DNA of 41,610 nt, from the NCBI GenBank assembly GCA_024684815.1, contig JAIKWL010000027.1, positions 1 through 41,610 on the forward strand, written 5' to 3'. The position numbers and the translations under genes were made by a program. The stretch is from Saccharofermentans sp. (GTDB lineage: Bacteria > Bacillota > Clostridia > Saccharofermentanales > Saccharofermentanaceae). Shown piece after piece: positions 1 through 8,018 of the stretch. The number at the start of each line of letters is the position of its first letter. The first letter of the stretch is position 1. The notes under the pieces were generated by a model. It was not told the origin of the DNA, did not search any database, and worked only from the letters and a program-made list of their open reading frames with translations.

Positions 1-43
1 GTAGTATTTCCTCGTGATTTAAAGTAATATTCAGTTGAGCCAT
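1..43 (-). CDS. IS256-family transposase, N-terminal fragment (runs off window)
   Basis: Reading leftward from the ATG at 43, the first residues are MAQLNITLNHEEIL, the amino terminus I recognise from IS256-family (mutator-type) transposases of clostridia. A perfect AAGGAGG ribosome binding site (minus strand, 58-52) sits 8 bases upstream. Only 14 codons are inside the window, so nothing can be said about the DDE catalytic residues or whether the element is intact. The assignment rests on N-terminal sequence memory plus the IS-like terminus next to it. No competing gene overlaps it. Confidence 0.72.
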   Translation of the reverse strand, partial: MAQLNITLNHEEIL

Positions 44-137
44 GTACTTAACCTCCTTGATTTTTTGTCGCAATTAAAATTATACAAGGTTAAGCCACTT
101 GGCTCTTTATTTTGAATTTACACAATTATATGGGCAC
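1..137 (-). mobile_element. End of an IS256-type insertion sequence
   Basis: The DNA upstream of the transposase start reads outward to a terminus beginning near 137 on the minus strand with GTGCCCATATAATTGTGTAA. GTGTAAATT close to an end is typical of IS256-family terminal repeats. The other end lies outside the window, so the inverted repeat and target duplication cannot be checked, and the boundary at 137 is an estimate. A small GAGCCAAGTGGCTT palindrome lies inside the end. Confidence 0.6.
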
Positions 138-424
138 GGCGGGAATTTACGTAAATCTGAACGCTTTTTTTAAGATTTGCGTACAATTTACGTTCGCCTG
201 TTTCACTGGCGTGATGCTTCGGAGATAGCAAAGTGAAAGTGCGTAAATCAGAACCTAAATCAAGCTCAGAGGGTTCTCTTTTACGCACTATAACAATACT
301 CATCACGAAAAACGCACGGGAGTGAAGTGGTCTAAATGTTTGAGACGATTATCAGCTGTTTGAAAACACACCGCCAAATCCCGGTTTATCTTAGTCGTTT
401 AACCGTCAAAATCAGATGAATATG
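138..424. other. Intergenic region with a strong imperfect hairpin
   Basis: No convincing gene. The arms at 239-255 (GTGCGTAAATCAGAACC) and 272-288 (GGTTCTCTTTTACGCAC) are inverted copies matching at 15 of 17 positions around a 16-base loop. A second, smaller inverted repeat (TTTCACT at 201-207, AGTGAAA at 232-238) lies just upstream, and GTAAAT/ATTTAC words recur between 147 and 195. There is no T-run on either strand, so it does not look like an ordinary terminator. It could be a small structured RNA, a miniature element, or a relic of earlier insertions near the IS. Confidence 0.45.
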
Positions 425-898
425 TTAGTGCTTCCGTTGATAAATACCGGTTATTTCACCAACTGCCAAAACGTGTCCGTCCATCTCTCTTATTAAGTCT
501 TTTTTCTTACTGTTCGTATCCAATTGAAGCACTGTATCAAGAGCATATAGATTAAATCTATATCTGTGTTTCCCGTTGAATGGCGGTTTAGGGCCTCTGT
601 AAACATGCTTTCCATACCCGATCCCTTGCTCTATATGAATTGGTTTATCAAGTACCGATCCTTTTTGCAGTGCTCCGGGAATGATATCCGTACAAGGAAT
701 ATTCCACGCTATCCAATGATTGAATTCAGGGAAAACAGGATGATCCAGATCATTTAAGATAATTGCAATAGAGACGGTCCCTTCCGGAATACATTCAATC
801 TTGATTTCCGGTGATACATCTTTTCCATAACCTGAACAATCATCCGGTATCCAGTCATTGTTATTAAACATGGGTGATGAAATCTTTAATTCATTCAT
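425..898 (-). CDS. PEBP family (YbhB/YbcL-like) protein
   Basis: 157 residues with hallmarks of the phosphatidylethanolamine-binding / Raf-kinase-inhibitor-like family: DVSPEIKI at residues 27-34, a ligand-pocket stretch DHP...FNHWIAWNIP at 51-67, and GKHVYRGPKPP-GKHRYRF at 96-114. The length matches bacterial YbhB/YbcL proteins, which are usually cytosolic. The family fold binds small anionic ligands, but the bacterial role is poorly defined. A GGGAGA stretch lies upstream at a rather long distance (about 14 bases) from the ATG. The gene is 61 bases downstream of the unknown gene at 960-1475 on the same strand, so co-transcription is possible but not shown. Confidence 0.88.
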   Translation of the reverse strand: MNELKISSPMFNNNDWIPDDCSGYGKDVSPEIKIECIPEGTVSIAIILNDLDHPVFPEFNHWIAWNIPCTDIIPGALQKGSVLDKPIHIEQGIGYGKHVYRGPKPPFNGKHRYRFNLYALDTVLQLDTNSKKKDLIREMDGHVLAVGEITGIYQRKH

Positions 899-959
899 AC
901 TGTCTTATAATCTCTCCCATAAAACTATATTTATTTCCAGGATATTTACAGTTTCCCGA

Positions 960-1475
960 TCAGTCCGAATCAGTATTGATTCCCCATTTATGTAATTTCT
1001 CTATGAGAGAAGCCGGGGCATCGTGATACATATTGAATACAATACGTTTCAAGTTAGGAAATTGTTTTATTTCCTGTTCGGAAATGTCAGTTACATCAAA
1101 CATTTTTCCGTCTTCAAAGTATTCATCATAATCCAGCCATTGGGGATTGATATTATAATACACATCCAGTTCTTCTCCGTTAAAAAGAGAATCGATTTCT
1201 TTAGCCATTGATCGTGGGATCTTTAATGATTGAAAATAATCATTAGCATTTTGAATATGTTTTTCTAATCTGGAAATCGCTTCTTTTTCTGAGATATCAT
1301 CTAAATCCTGATTATTCTCAAAGAATTGATCTCCTCCGAGATACTCCGGAGTTAATATCTTCTTTTCGTACATCAGCACTTGAATTACCAGCAATTTAAA
1401 CTGGTAATTATCAAACTTTAAGAATTCTTCATTATCCTGCACTTTTTTCTTTCCGAAAATATTAAGGAATCCCAC
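960..1475 (-). CDS. Uncharacterised protein (DUF6892-like)
   Basis: 171 residues starting at GTG 1475, chosen because a GAGG motif lies 9 bases upstream; an in-frame ATG at 1511 has no comparable signal. The protein is acidic and soluble, with no signal peptide or membrane segment. A segment FKLLVIQVLMYEKKILTPEY near the N terminus and FPNLKRIVFNMYHDAP near the C terminus resemble what I remember of the DUF6892 group, whose function is unknown. That family call is from memory and weak. It precedes the PEBP gene on the same strand. Confidence 0.6.
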   Translation of the reverse strand: MGFLNIFGKKKVQDNEEFLKFDNYQFKLLVIQVLMYEKKILTPEYLGGDQFFENNQDLDDISEKEAISRLEKHIQNANDYFQSLKIPRSMAKEIDSLFNGEELDVYYNINPQWLDYDEYFEDGKMFDVTDISEQEIKQFPNLKRIVFNMYHDAPASLIEKLHKWGINTDSD

Positions 1476-1607
1476 TTGTATATACCTCGTAAAATTTAGA
1501 TAACATATCATAATTATACATCTTCTGATTTCCTCATATTCTTACGGAATACTAATGCGAATGATGCCCCGGCATCTGTTGATCAAATATAGACGATCTT
1601 CGCTCAC

Positions 1608-1656
1608 TTGACTGTATTACAGCGGTCAGATAGAATATGGCTAATCTAAATTAGCC
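1608..1656 (+). promoter_or_regulatory. TetR-gene promoter with overlapping palindromic operator
   Basis: TTGACT (1608-1613) and TAGAAT (1631-1636) are separated by exactly 17 bp, a near-consensus housekeeping promoter. Immediately after the -10 box lies a perfect inverted repeat, GGCTAAT-CTAA-ATTAGCC (1639-1656), covering the expected transcription start. A palindrome at this position fits autorepression by the TetR-type protein encoded 20 bp downstream. The binding partner is inferred. Confidence 0.68.
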
Positions 1657-1675
1657 GTATGGTGGCGGGGATATT

Positions 1676-2293
1676 ATGAATACAAAAGAGAAGATCTTAG
1701 ACGAAGCCTTAACCTTATTCTCTGAGAAAGGATATGCCAATGTATTCGTCGGCGACATTGCCGACAGGGTTGGCATCAAGGCTCCGTCTCTTTATAAGCA
1801 TTACAAAAATAAAAAGGCGATATTTGATGCGATAATCGATGAGATGAACAGAAGGTTCACTGAGCAGGCAAAGGCACTACAGATCAACGGAACTGATGCT
1901 GAGGCCGATGCCGAGATCTACAGGAATCTTTCAGAAGATAAACTCCTTAAGTTGGGACGCGAACTTTTCCTGTATTACCTTCACGACGATTACACCAGAA
2001 GATTCCGTAAGATGCTGACAATAGAGCAGTTCCACGATAAGGAACTTGCAAAAGTGTATTCCAGGCTCTATGTCGATGATCCTCTTTCATATCAGGGAAT
2101 GCTTCTGGGTCTGATGGTATCTGCCGGTGTTCTTAAGACTGATAATGTCGATATCATGACACTGCATTTTTATGCGCCGATCTACTATCTTCTGACCATT
2201 TGCGACAGGGAGCCTGAAAGGGAAGAACAGTCACTGAAGATGCTTGATGAACACATACGACAGTTTGACCGTCTATACGGCAGAGAGAGCTGA
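1676..2293 (+). CDS. TetR/AcrR family transcriptional regulator
   Basis: 205 residues. The N-terminal helix-turn-helix is clear: KEKILDEALTLFSEKGY (residues 4-20), then IADRVGIKAPSLYKHYKNK (about 28-46), the classic TetR recognition helix. The rest is an all-helical ligand and dimerisation domain with no recognisable ligand signature. GGCGGGGAT precedes the ATG. TetR proteins usually repress neighbouring transport or resistance genes until a ligand binds, but here no such gene is adjacent: the next gene, lysR-type, is convergent and ends 20 bp away. The likely known target is therefore its own promoter. Other targets would lie outside this window. Confidence 0.9.
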   Translation: MNTKEKILDEALTLFSEKGYANVFVGDIADRVGIKAPSLYKHYKNKKAIFDAIIDEMNRRFTEQAKALQINGTDAEADAEIYRNLSEDKLLKLGRELFLYYLHDDYTRRFRKMLTIEQFHDKELAKVYSRLYVDDPLSYQGMLLGLMVSAGVLKTDNVDIMTLHFYAPIYYLLTICDREPEREEQSLKMLDEHIRQFDRLYGRES

Positions 2294-2312
2294 TCAGGAA
2301 ATATCTGATAAA

Positions 2313-3215
2313 TTACTTCTTTGTAAGTCCCTTAAGTATTTCAATATATTCCGAAGTAAGATGAGAAGGGTGGATGGAGTTAGGAAGGATATATCCGATT
2401 TCCATATAGTCGTCAACTTTCAGTTTCTTGGCAATGATATTCGGACCGTTGAGCTCCTCATTTATGACGCCGCTGCATATCGTATATCCGTTAAGACCGA
2501 TCAGCATGTTGAATAATGTCGCACGGTCAAGTACAACAAGTTCCTTGTCGCAGTCAACAGTGCTTAAGATCTCTTCCGAGAAATAAAACGAATTATGGCT
2601 GCCCTGTTCATAGGATAGCCTTGGATATGGTTTTAGGTCTTCTAATGTAAGATACCTTTTCTTTGCAAGAGGAGAATTCTTGCCGATGAACACATGCGGT
2701 TCGGCCTTAAAAAGGGGATTAAACGACAGATTGTTGTCTCGCAAAGTCTTCATGATGACTTCTTCATTAAACTTATTCAGATAAAGGATCCCTATCTCGC
2801 TCCTGAGATGGGAAACATCATCAATGATGTTGAACGTCTGTGTCTCGCGCATGTGGAACTCGTACTTGTCAGCCCCGCTCCTTTTAAGTAGTTCTACAAA
2901 GGCTTCGACAGCAAAGGAGTAGTGCTGTGCGGATACGAAGAACTTGAGCTTTCCGGATCCTTTGCCTTTGTAGCGTTCTTCAATCAGCGTGGTCTGGTCC
3001 AGGACCTGTCTTGCGTATCCGAGGAATTCCTCGCCTTCAGAGGTCAGCTTGATTCCCTTATTTGATCTCATGAAGAGCGTGATTTTGTATTCATTCTCAA
3101 GTTCCCTGATGGCGGATGTAAGGCTCGGCTGGGCGATAAAGAGTTTCTTTGCCGCGCTCGTGATATTGCCTTCTTCTGCTACAGTGACCACATATTGAAG
3201 CTGTTTGTATGTCAT
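2313..3215 (-). CDS. LysR family regulator, probable metE-metF regulator
   Basis: 300 residues, the normal LysR length. The first 60 residues hold the winged helix-turn-helix (AAKKLFIAQPSLTSAIRELE), followed by a periplasmic-binding-protein-like effector domain from about residue 90. The gene is divergent from metE, with 157 bp between the two starts, the classical LysR arrangement in which the protein controls the divergent operon and itself. Inverted and direct ATAGATT repeats in that gap are candidate sites. In enterobacteria the LysR protein MetR activates metE using homocysteine. Whether this protein senses homocysteine, O-acetylserine or another sulphur metabolite cannot be read from sequence, so I do not call it metR. 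Confidence 0.88.
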   Translation of the reverse strand: MTYKQLQYVVTVAEEGNITSAAKKLFIAQPSLTSAIRELENEYKITLFMRSNKGIKLTSEGEEFLGYARQVLDQTTLIEERYKGKGSGKLKFFVSAQHYSFAVEAFVELLKRSGADKYEFHMRETQTFNIIDDVSHLRSEIGILYLNKFNEEVIMKTLRDNNLSFNPLFKAEPHVFIGKNSPLAKKRYLTLEDLKPYPRLSYEQGSHNSFYFSEEILSTVDCDKELVVLDRATLFNMLIGLNGYTICSGVINEELNGPNIIAKKLKVDDYMEIGYILPNSIHPSHLTSEYIEILKGLTKK

Positions 3216-3234
3216 GAGGATCCACTCCGTTCAA

Positions 3235-3284
3235 ATAGATTGCATTTGCATTTTATCACTCGCCATAGATTAAATCTATTGACA
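3235..3284 (+). promoter_or_regulatory. Candidate LysR binding region and -35 box of metE
   Basis: ATAGATT occurs at 3235-3241 and again at 3265-3271, exactly 30 bp (about three helical turns) apart. The second copy is half of a 15-bp palindrome, ATAGATT-A-AATCTAT (3265-3279), that fits the LysR T-N11-A pattern. A perfect TTGACA (3279-3284) begins at its right edge, although the downstream -10 (around 3300-3306) is poor. An activator bound next to a promoter with a weak -10 box would fit positive control of metE. Confidence 0.6.
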
Positions 3285-3372
3285 ACCGAAGAATATATGT
3301 ATTTTACCTACTTAACCGGTGGGCTTATACTCGCAATCATAAAACAGCAATTCTCACGGGAGGAATACACAT

Positions 3373-5628
3373 ATGAAAACATCAGTTATCGGTTATCCGA
3401 GAATAGGTAAGGACAGAGAACTCAAATTTGTTTCAGAGAAGTTCTTCAACGGCGAAATAAGTGAAGCAGAACTTCTTGAAGTTGCGAAAAACATAAGAAA
3501 AACAGATCTTCTCAAGCAGAAGGAGGCCGGCATCTCTTATATATCTTCCAATGATTTCTCTTTTTATGACAATGTCCTCGATACGGCATTCCTGTTTAAC
3601 ATTATCCCTCAAAGATATAAGGATCTCGGACTTTCTGAACTTGAGACATACTTTGCAATGGCAAGAGGTTATCAGGGTGATAAGGGCAACGTTAAGGCTC
3701 TTGCTATGAAGAAGTGGTTTAATACAAATTACCACTATCTTGTACCGGAGATCGATGACGATACGGATATAAGTCTTACCGGAAAAAAGCCTGTCGCAGA
3801 ATATGTCGAGGCAAGAAATCTCGGCGTTGATACAAAAGTTTCTGTTGTAGGTCCTTTCACATTCTTAAAGCTCGCTAAGTTCACGGGTAAAAAGAATATC
3901 TCCGATGTATCTTCAATCCTTACAGGTGAATATATCAAGCTCATCTCAAATCTCACATCCAAGGGTGCTGAGGTCATTGAACTTGACGAGCCTTATCTAG
4001 TAAGAGATCTTGATCAATCTGATATCGATCTGTTCAAGGAGATCTATTCTTCAATTCTCGAAAACAAGAGCGGCGCAAAGATATTACTCCAGACGTATTT
4101 CGGTGACGTAAGAGATATCTATCAAGAACTGATAAAGCTTGACTTCGATCTTATCGGTCTTGATTTTGTTGAAGGAAGAAAGACATCAGAACTTGTTAAG
4201 ACATACGGATTCCCTACGGACAAGCTCCTTGTTGCAGGACTTGTAAACGGAAAGAATATCTGGAGAAACGACTATAAGAAGACTCTTTCGGTATTAGATG
4301 AGATCGGAACTGATAACGTGGTTCTCGGAACATCATGTTCTCTTCTTCATGTTCCTTACACTCTTGAAAATGAGACAAAGCTCTCTGACGATTATAAAAA
4401 GCATTTTGCTTTCGCAGAAGAGAAGCTTACAGAGCTCGGTGAGATTGCATCTTTAGCAGGAACCGATTATGAAAGCCGCGATCTGTTTAAGAATAATCAG
4501 GAGCTTTTCAAGGGCAGAAAAGACAGCGAGGACAAGGACGTTCAGGCTAAGGTGGCAGCGATCACCGATGCCGATTATGTAAGGCTTCCTGTTTTCGAAG
4601 AAAGAGAAAAGATCCAAAAAGAAATATTAAATCTCCCGTTGTTCCCGACAACAACTATCGGTTCCTTCCCTCAGACGCAGGACGTAAGAAAGAACAGACA
4701 GGAATTCAAGAAAGGACTGAAATCCAAAGAAGAGTATGTCGAGTTCAATAAGAAAAAGATCGCCGAGTGCATAAAGCTCCAGGAGGAGATCGGTCTTGAT
4801 GTTATCGTTCACGGTGAGTTCGAGCGTAACGACATGGTCGAGTATTTCGGAGAGCATCTGAACGGTTATCTCTTTACGGAGAAAGCATGGGTACAGTCCT
4901 ATGGCACAAGAAACGTTAAGCCGCCGATCATCTGGGGTGACGTATCAAGAAGAGAACCCATCACGGTCGAGTGGTCAAAGTTTGCGAAGTCATGCACTGA
5001 CAAGCCTGTTAAGGGAATGCTCACAGGTCCTGTTACGATCCTTAACTGGTCATTCCCCAGAGAGGACATCTCCATTAAAGAGAGCATCCTCCAGATCGCT
5101 CTTGCAATAAGAGATGAGGTTCTTGATCTTGAGGCTAACGGCATCAACATCATTCAGATAGATGAGGCCGCGCTCCGCGAGAAACTGCCTTTGCGCAAGT
5201 CCGACTGGTACAGCGAATACTTAGACTTTGCTATTCCTGCTTTCAGACTCGTTCACAGCAAAGTAAAGCCGGAGACACAGATCCACACCCATATGTGCTA
5301 CAGCGAATTCACAGACATCATCCCCGCAATCGATGCAATGGATGCAGATGTCATCACTTTCGAAGCTTCACGTTCGGATCTTCAGATCCTTGATTCGCTC
5401 AAGGAGAATAACTTCAAGACCGAGGTCGGCCCGGGCGTTTACGATATCCACAGCCCCCGTGTTCCTTCTGTTGAAGAGATCGTTAATGCATTAACAAAGA
5501 TGAGAGCAAAGATCGAAGATTCAAAGCTCTGGGTCAATCCCGACTGCGGTCTTAAGACAAGAGGAAACGAAGAAACAATAAAGAGCCTTACAAATCTTGT
5601 AGCGGCTGCTAAACAGATCAGAGGATAA
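3373..5628 (+). CDS. metE: Cobalamin-independent methionine synthase
   Basis: 751 residues, matching the usual MetE length of about 750. It transfers the methyl group of 5-methyltetrahydrofolate-triglutamate to homocysteine to make methionine, without vitamin B12. The N-terminal half opens with the typical MetE start ([16 protein letters not shown]) and the C-terminal half contains [10 protein letters not shown] (about 432-441). All four zinc ligands are present: His640 and Cys642 in HTHMCYSEF, Glu664 in TFEASRSD, and Cys725 in [16 protein letters not shown] lies 8 bases before the ATG. It is followed after 3 bases by metF, so the two form an operon in which MetF supplies the methyl donor. 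No S-box or T-box leader was recognised in the 157-bp upstream gap; control is probably by the divergent LysR protein. Confidence 0.97.
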   Translation: MKTSVIGYPRIGKDRELKFVSEKFFNGEISEAELLEVAKNIRKTDLLKQKEAGISYISSNDFSFYDNVLDTAFLFNIIPQRYKDLGLSELETYFAMARGYQGDKGNVKALAMKKWFNTNYHYLVPEIDDDTDISLTGKKPVAEYVEARNLGVDTKVSVVGPFTFLKLAKFTGKKNISDVSSILTGEYIKLISNLTSKGAEVIELDEPYLVRDLDQSDIDLFKEIYSSILENKSGAKILLQTYFGDVRDIYQELIKLDFDLIGLDFVEGRKTSELVKTYGFPTDKLLVAGLVNGKNIWRNDYKKTLSVLDEIGTDNVVLGTSCSLLHVPYTLENETKLSDDYKKHFAFAEEKLTELGEIASLAGTDYESRDLFKNNQELFKGRKDSEDKDVQAKVAAITDADYVRLPVFEEREKIQKEILNLPLFPTTTIGSFPQTQDVRKNRQEFKKGLKSKEEYVEFNKKKIAECIKLQEEIGLDVIVHGEFERNDMVEYFGEHLNGYLFTEKAWVQSYGTRNVKPPIIWGDVSRREPITVEWSKFAKSCTDKPVKGMLTGPVTILNWSFPREDISIKESILQIALAIRDEVLDLEANGINIIQIDEAALREKLPLRKSDWYSEYLDFAIPAFRLVHSKVKPETQIHTHMCYSEFTDIIPAIDAMDADVITFEASRSDLQILDSLKENNFKTEVGPGVYDIHSPRVPSVEEIVNALTKMRAKIEDSKLWVNPDCGLKTRGNEETIKSLTNLVAAAKQIRG

Positions 5629-5631
5629 GAG

Positions 5632-6489
5632 ATGAAAGTATCACAGGTTTACAACTCGAAAAGAAGTCTCTCTTTTGAGATCTTTCCTCCGAAGAAAGAT
5701 ACCGAATTAGAGAGCATCGACGAGACGCTCGCAATCCTGGCTGAACTTAAGCCTGACTTCATCAGCGTAACGTTCGGAGCAGGCGGATCATCCAATTGCA
5801 ACCGTACGATCGAGCTTGCCAAAAAGATCAAGTATGAATACGGCATTGAGCCTGTGGTACACCTTACCTGTTTGCATTATGACAGGAATGAGATCGACGA
5901 GTTCGCACGCGTGCTTCGTTCCGAAGGCATAGAGAACATCCTGGCGCTCCGCGGTGACCCGAACCCGAACGCCTGCGCCAAGGATGATTTCAAGCACTCG
6001 TCCGATCTCATCTCCTATCTTAAGAACGGCAATGATTTCTGTTTTCTCGGAGCCTGCTATCCTGAGTGTCATCCTGAATCTAGCGGAATCGTATCCGAGA
6101 TCAAGAGCCTCAAGAAAAAGGTGGATGCAGGTGCAGAAGTCCTTTTGTCACAGCTCTTCTTCGATAACGATATCTTTTACCGTTTCCATGAGGAGTGCGA
6201 GATTGCCGGGATCGACGTTCCCGTTATTCCGGGTGTCATGCCGGTTATTAACGCTGCCCAGATCAAGAGGATGGTATCTTTGTGCAATGCTTCTTTCCCT
6301 AAGAGATTCCAAAGGATCATCTCACGATATGAAGACAACAAGGAAGCCCTGTTTGATGCAGGAATGTCTTATTGCTTAAGCCAGATAATCGATCTTCTTG
6401 TAAGCGATATAAAGGGCATCCATTTATACACGATGAATAATCCCGTTGTCGCAAGAAGGATCTGCGAAGGAATAAAGAATATCATCTGA
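5632..6489 (+). CDS. metF: 5,10-methylenetetrahydrofolate reductase
   Basis: 285 residues, close to the E. coli MetF length. It reduces 5,10-methylenetetrahydrofolate to 5-methyltetrahydrofolate with an FAD cofactor. Visible motifs are SLSFEIFPPK with the catalytic-type Glu16, FISVTFGAGGSS, HLTCLHYD, ILALRGDPNPN (FAD/folate contacts), SQLFFDND and PVIPGVMPV. The start lies 3 bases after the metE stop, with AGAGGA overlapping that stop, so translation is probably coupled. In this operon it feeds methyl groups directly to MetE. No terminator hairpin with a T-run was seen after it, so some read-through into the next gene is possible. Confidence 0.96.
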   Translation: MKVSQVYNSKRSLSFEIFPPKKDTELESIDETLAILAELKPDFISVTFGAGGSSNCNRTIELAKKIKYEYGIEPVVHLTCLHYDRNEIDEFARVLRSEGIENILALRGDPNPNACAKDDFKHSSDLISYLKNGNDFCFLGACYPECHPESSGIVSEIKSLKKKVDAGAEVLLSQLFFDNDIFYRFHEECEIAGIDVPVIPGVMPVINAAQIKRMVSLCNASFPKRFQRIISRYEDNKEALFDAGMSYCLSQIIDLLVSDIKGIHLYTMNNPVVARRICEGIKNII

Positions 6490-6530
6490 GCAAAAAGGAC
6501 ACACCAAACGATAAAAGATTTTTAATAGAA

Positions 6531-6539
6531 TGATATAAT
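6531..6539 (+). promoter_or_regulatory. Extended -10 promoter of the lipoprotein gene
   Basis: TGATATAAT is a consensus extended -10 element (TG one base before TATAAT, 6534-6539). No -35 box is recognisable. The sequence continues ATCGG, as do several promoters later in the window. It lies 24 bp before the ATG at 6564. Confidence 0.65.
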
Positions 6540-6563
6540 CGGAGCATAATTGGAGGGGACATT

Positions 6564-7670
6564 ATGCGAGATTTTATATTTAAGACCGGTTGTGTCATTA
6601 GTGTTATTGGTATTGCTGTTTCAGCGACAGGCTGTTTCAGACTTGGAAAATCCGATAAGAATATGAAGGCTCTTCAGGAAGAGATCGACAAAGCGGATTT
6701 TGTCGAGGAATGGAGCGGGGATATACCTGACGGTATGGAAGTCATGTATGTCCTTACAAAAAATAAGAGTGTCAGTACCAATGACAATCTTGATGAATAC
6801 GAATATGAATATGACGATCAGGGAAGACAGGTAGTTTCCGTCGATATAAGGGAGAAAGGTTATATCCGTCTGGAGAGAACCTATGACGAGAACGGACTGA
6901 TCATCCGTAAGGCCCAGTCGCATGACGGCTATGTCGGAAGTGCGCCTTTCCATGATTGTGAATATCTCTTTGATTACAACGATAATGGTCAGCTGATCTC
7001 TTATACCTATAAAAATAATGATAAGACAGAAAAATACGAGTTTGCTTATGAGGACGGGCATCTGATCTCACGATCAGATAACGGAACTCTCATGATGGAA
7101 TATGATTATTCCTTCGATTCTGCGCCTTACTACGAGTCCGTCGTTATCGTTGAAGATTCATATGGTGCCGAACCGCCTTCAGTCCTTACAAGATATTATG
7201 ACGAGGATGGCATTATCATCTCCCAGGGCAACGATGATCATACGGTTACCTATGTATATGAGAATGGAGAGATCGTCCGCAGCATTAAAGAGAACAGAAG
7301 CGGAACATTTACTTATAGTGCCAGCGGTAAATATCTCGAGACTTCACTCGGCGGAGGCCGCGAGGTAACCACTTATGAATATAACGACTATGACGATCTG
7401 ATCTACTATTCTGTCGAACGTGACGGTGAGATCAACTATGAGAAAACCGTAACATATACTTACGATGCTGACGGCAATAAGACTTCCCGTGTTGAAAATA
7501 TAAGGTCAGTCTATGATGGTAAAGAATCTAATTATAGAAGCACGACCACATATACTTACGATCATGGTCTTCTTGTCGTTGAAGCCGAAGACGGAGACAA
7601 CGGGAAATTAGCCTGCAGTACAAATGTTTACTATTACAAGGCTATCCTTGTCCCCGCAACAGAAGTATAA
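6564..7670 (+). CDS. Putative lipoprotein with YD/RHS-like repeats
   Basis: 368 residues. The N terminus has a hydrophobic signal followed by a lipobox-like SATGC, so Cys24 would be the lipidated residue and the mature protein is anchored outside the membrane. The body is a series of Tyr-Asp-rich segments such as YEYDDQGRQVVS, YDENGLIIRKA, YNDNGQLISYTY and YTYDADGNKTSRVE, resembling the YD (RHS) repeats that form extended beta structures. No toxin-like or enzymatic domain follows the repeats, so there is no reason to call it an RHS toxin. GGAGGGG lies upstream. Function is unknown; a surface-binding or scaffold role is a guess. It stands alone between metF and the pilus locus. Confidence 0.72.
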   Translation: MRDFIFKTGCVISVIGIAVSATGCFRLGKSDKNMKALQEEIDKADFVEEWSGDIPDGMEVMYVLTKNKSVSTNDNLDEYEYEYDDQGRQVVSVDIREKGYIRLERTYDENGLIIRKAQSHDGYVGSAPFHDCEYLFDYNDNGQLISYTYKNNDKTEKYEFAYEDGHLISRSDNGTLMMEYDYSFDSAPYYESVVIVEDSYGAEPPSVLTRYYDEDGIIISQGNDDHTVTYVYENGEIVRSIKENRSGTFTYSASGKYLETSLGGGREVTTYEYNDYDDLIYYSVERDGEINYEKTVTYTYDADGNKTSRVENIRSVYDGKESNYRSTTTYTYDHGLLVVEAEDGDNGKLACSTNVYYYKAILVPATEV

Positions 7671-7730
7671 AAGACATCACTCCTGGTCAGACGTTTTTTG
7701 TGAACACATGTTTGTTTTTGCGCGAAAAAG

Positions 7731-7755
7731 ACGAGTGTAACATTGTTACACTCGT
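7731..7755. repeat. 25-bp palindrome, left flank of pilus locus
   Basis: Perfect inverted repeat with 12-bp arms and one central base. Its inner 15 bases are TGTAACA-T-TGTTACA. The same core and the same 12-1-12 architecture recur at 21261-21285, just past the other end of the locus. It has no T-run on the plus strand; on the minus strand it is followed by CTTTTTCG, so it could act as a leftward terminator. A repressor operator is the alternative. Confidence 0.6.
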
Positions 7756-7940
7756 ATTTGAAAAGCAATCCTGACCCGTATTTGATAGAAGTTCAGGCCT
7801 GAAAAACGGTTTATAGTATGTATTTCTTTTAAAAGAATAAAATAGATCGCCAAAGCCGGTCTGTCGAAGTATTAAGTGCCTATAACTGGGAAAACGGAAA
7901 AAAAACCTGATCAAACAAATTATCGAGAGTTAAAAGATTT

Positions 7941-7975
7941 TTGTCCCCTTTTTGTCTCTATTGCTTTGTTATTAT
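7941..7975 (+). promoter_or_regulatory. Adhesin-gene promoter with 11-bp-spaced direct repeats (candidate SARP-type response-regulator site)
   Basis: TTGTCCC (7941-7947) and TTGTCTC (7952-7958) are direct repeats with an 11-bp period. An 11-bp gap separates them from a -10 box TATTAT (7970-7975), and no -35 box is present. The promoter of the next pilin gene has the same repeats, period and gap. SARP-family activators bind 7-bp direct repeats at 11-bp spacing just upstream of the -10 box, so the cluster's own response regulator is the likely ligand; that link is inferred. Confidence 0.7.
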
Positions 7976-8018
7976 CTTATCGTAAAACTAGGCATACTGC
8001 GTAAAGAGGACTTGATTG

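Larger units (their letters stand above)
7671..8018 (+). other. Intergenic region upstream of the pilus locus
   Basis: No gene is supported. The stretch holds a 25-bp palindrome (7731-7755), a perfect 12-bp palindrome TTCAGGCCTGAA (7792-7803), a perfect 14-bp palindrome TTCTTTTAAAAGAA (7824-7837), and the direct-repeat promoter of the large adhesin gene (7941-7975). The concentration of dyad symmetry suggests a heavily regulated control region. The purine-rich AAAGAGGA at 8003-8010 is the ribosome binding site of the adhesin gene. Confidence 0.6.

Noticed and set aside
118-306. Small minus-strand open frame overlapping the IS end
   Set aside because: No ribosome binding site, crosses the IS boundary and the hairpin region, and the protein has no recognisable features.
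3216-3372. SAM (S-box) riboswitch or T-box leader before metE
   Set aside because: The gap is short, lacks the conserved S-box or T-box bases that I know, and has no terminator hairpin before metE.
7731-7755. Palindrome as a normal rightward terminator for the lipoprotein gene
   Set aside because: No T-run follows on the plus strand and the loop is a single base; the copy at 21261 also lacks a T-run.
7687-7914. 75-codon minus-strand open frame upstream of the adhesin gene
   Set aside because: Lies over three palindromes, has no ribosome binding site, and its translation is rich in Phe, Arg and His without domain character.
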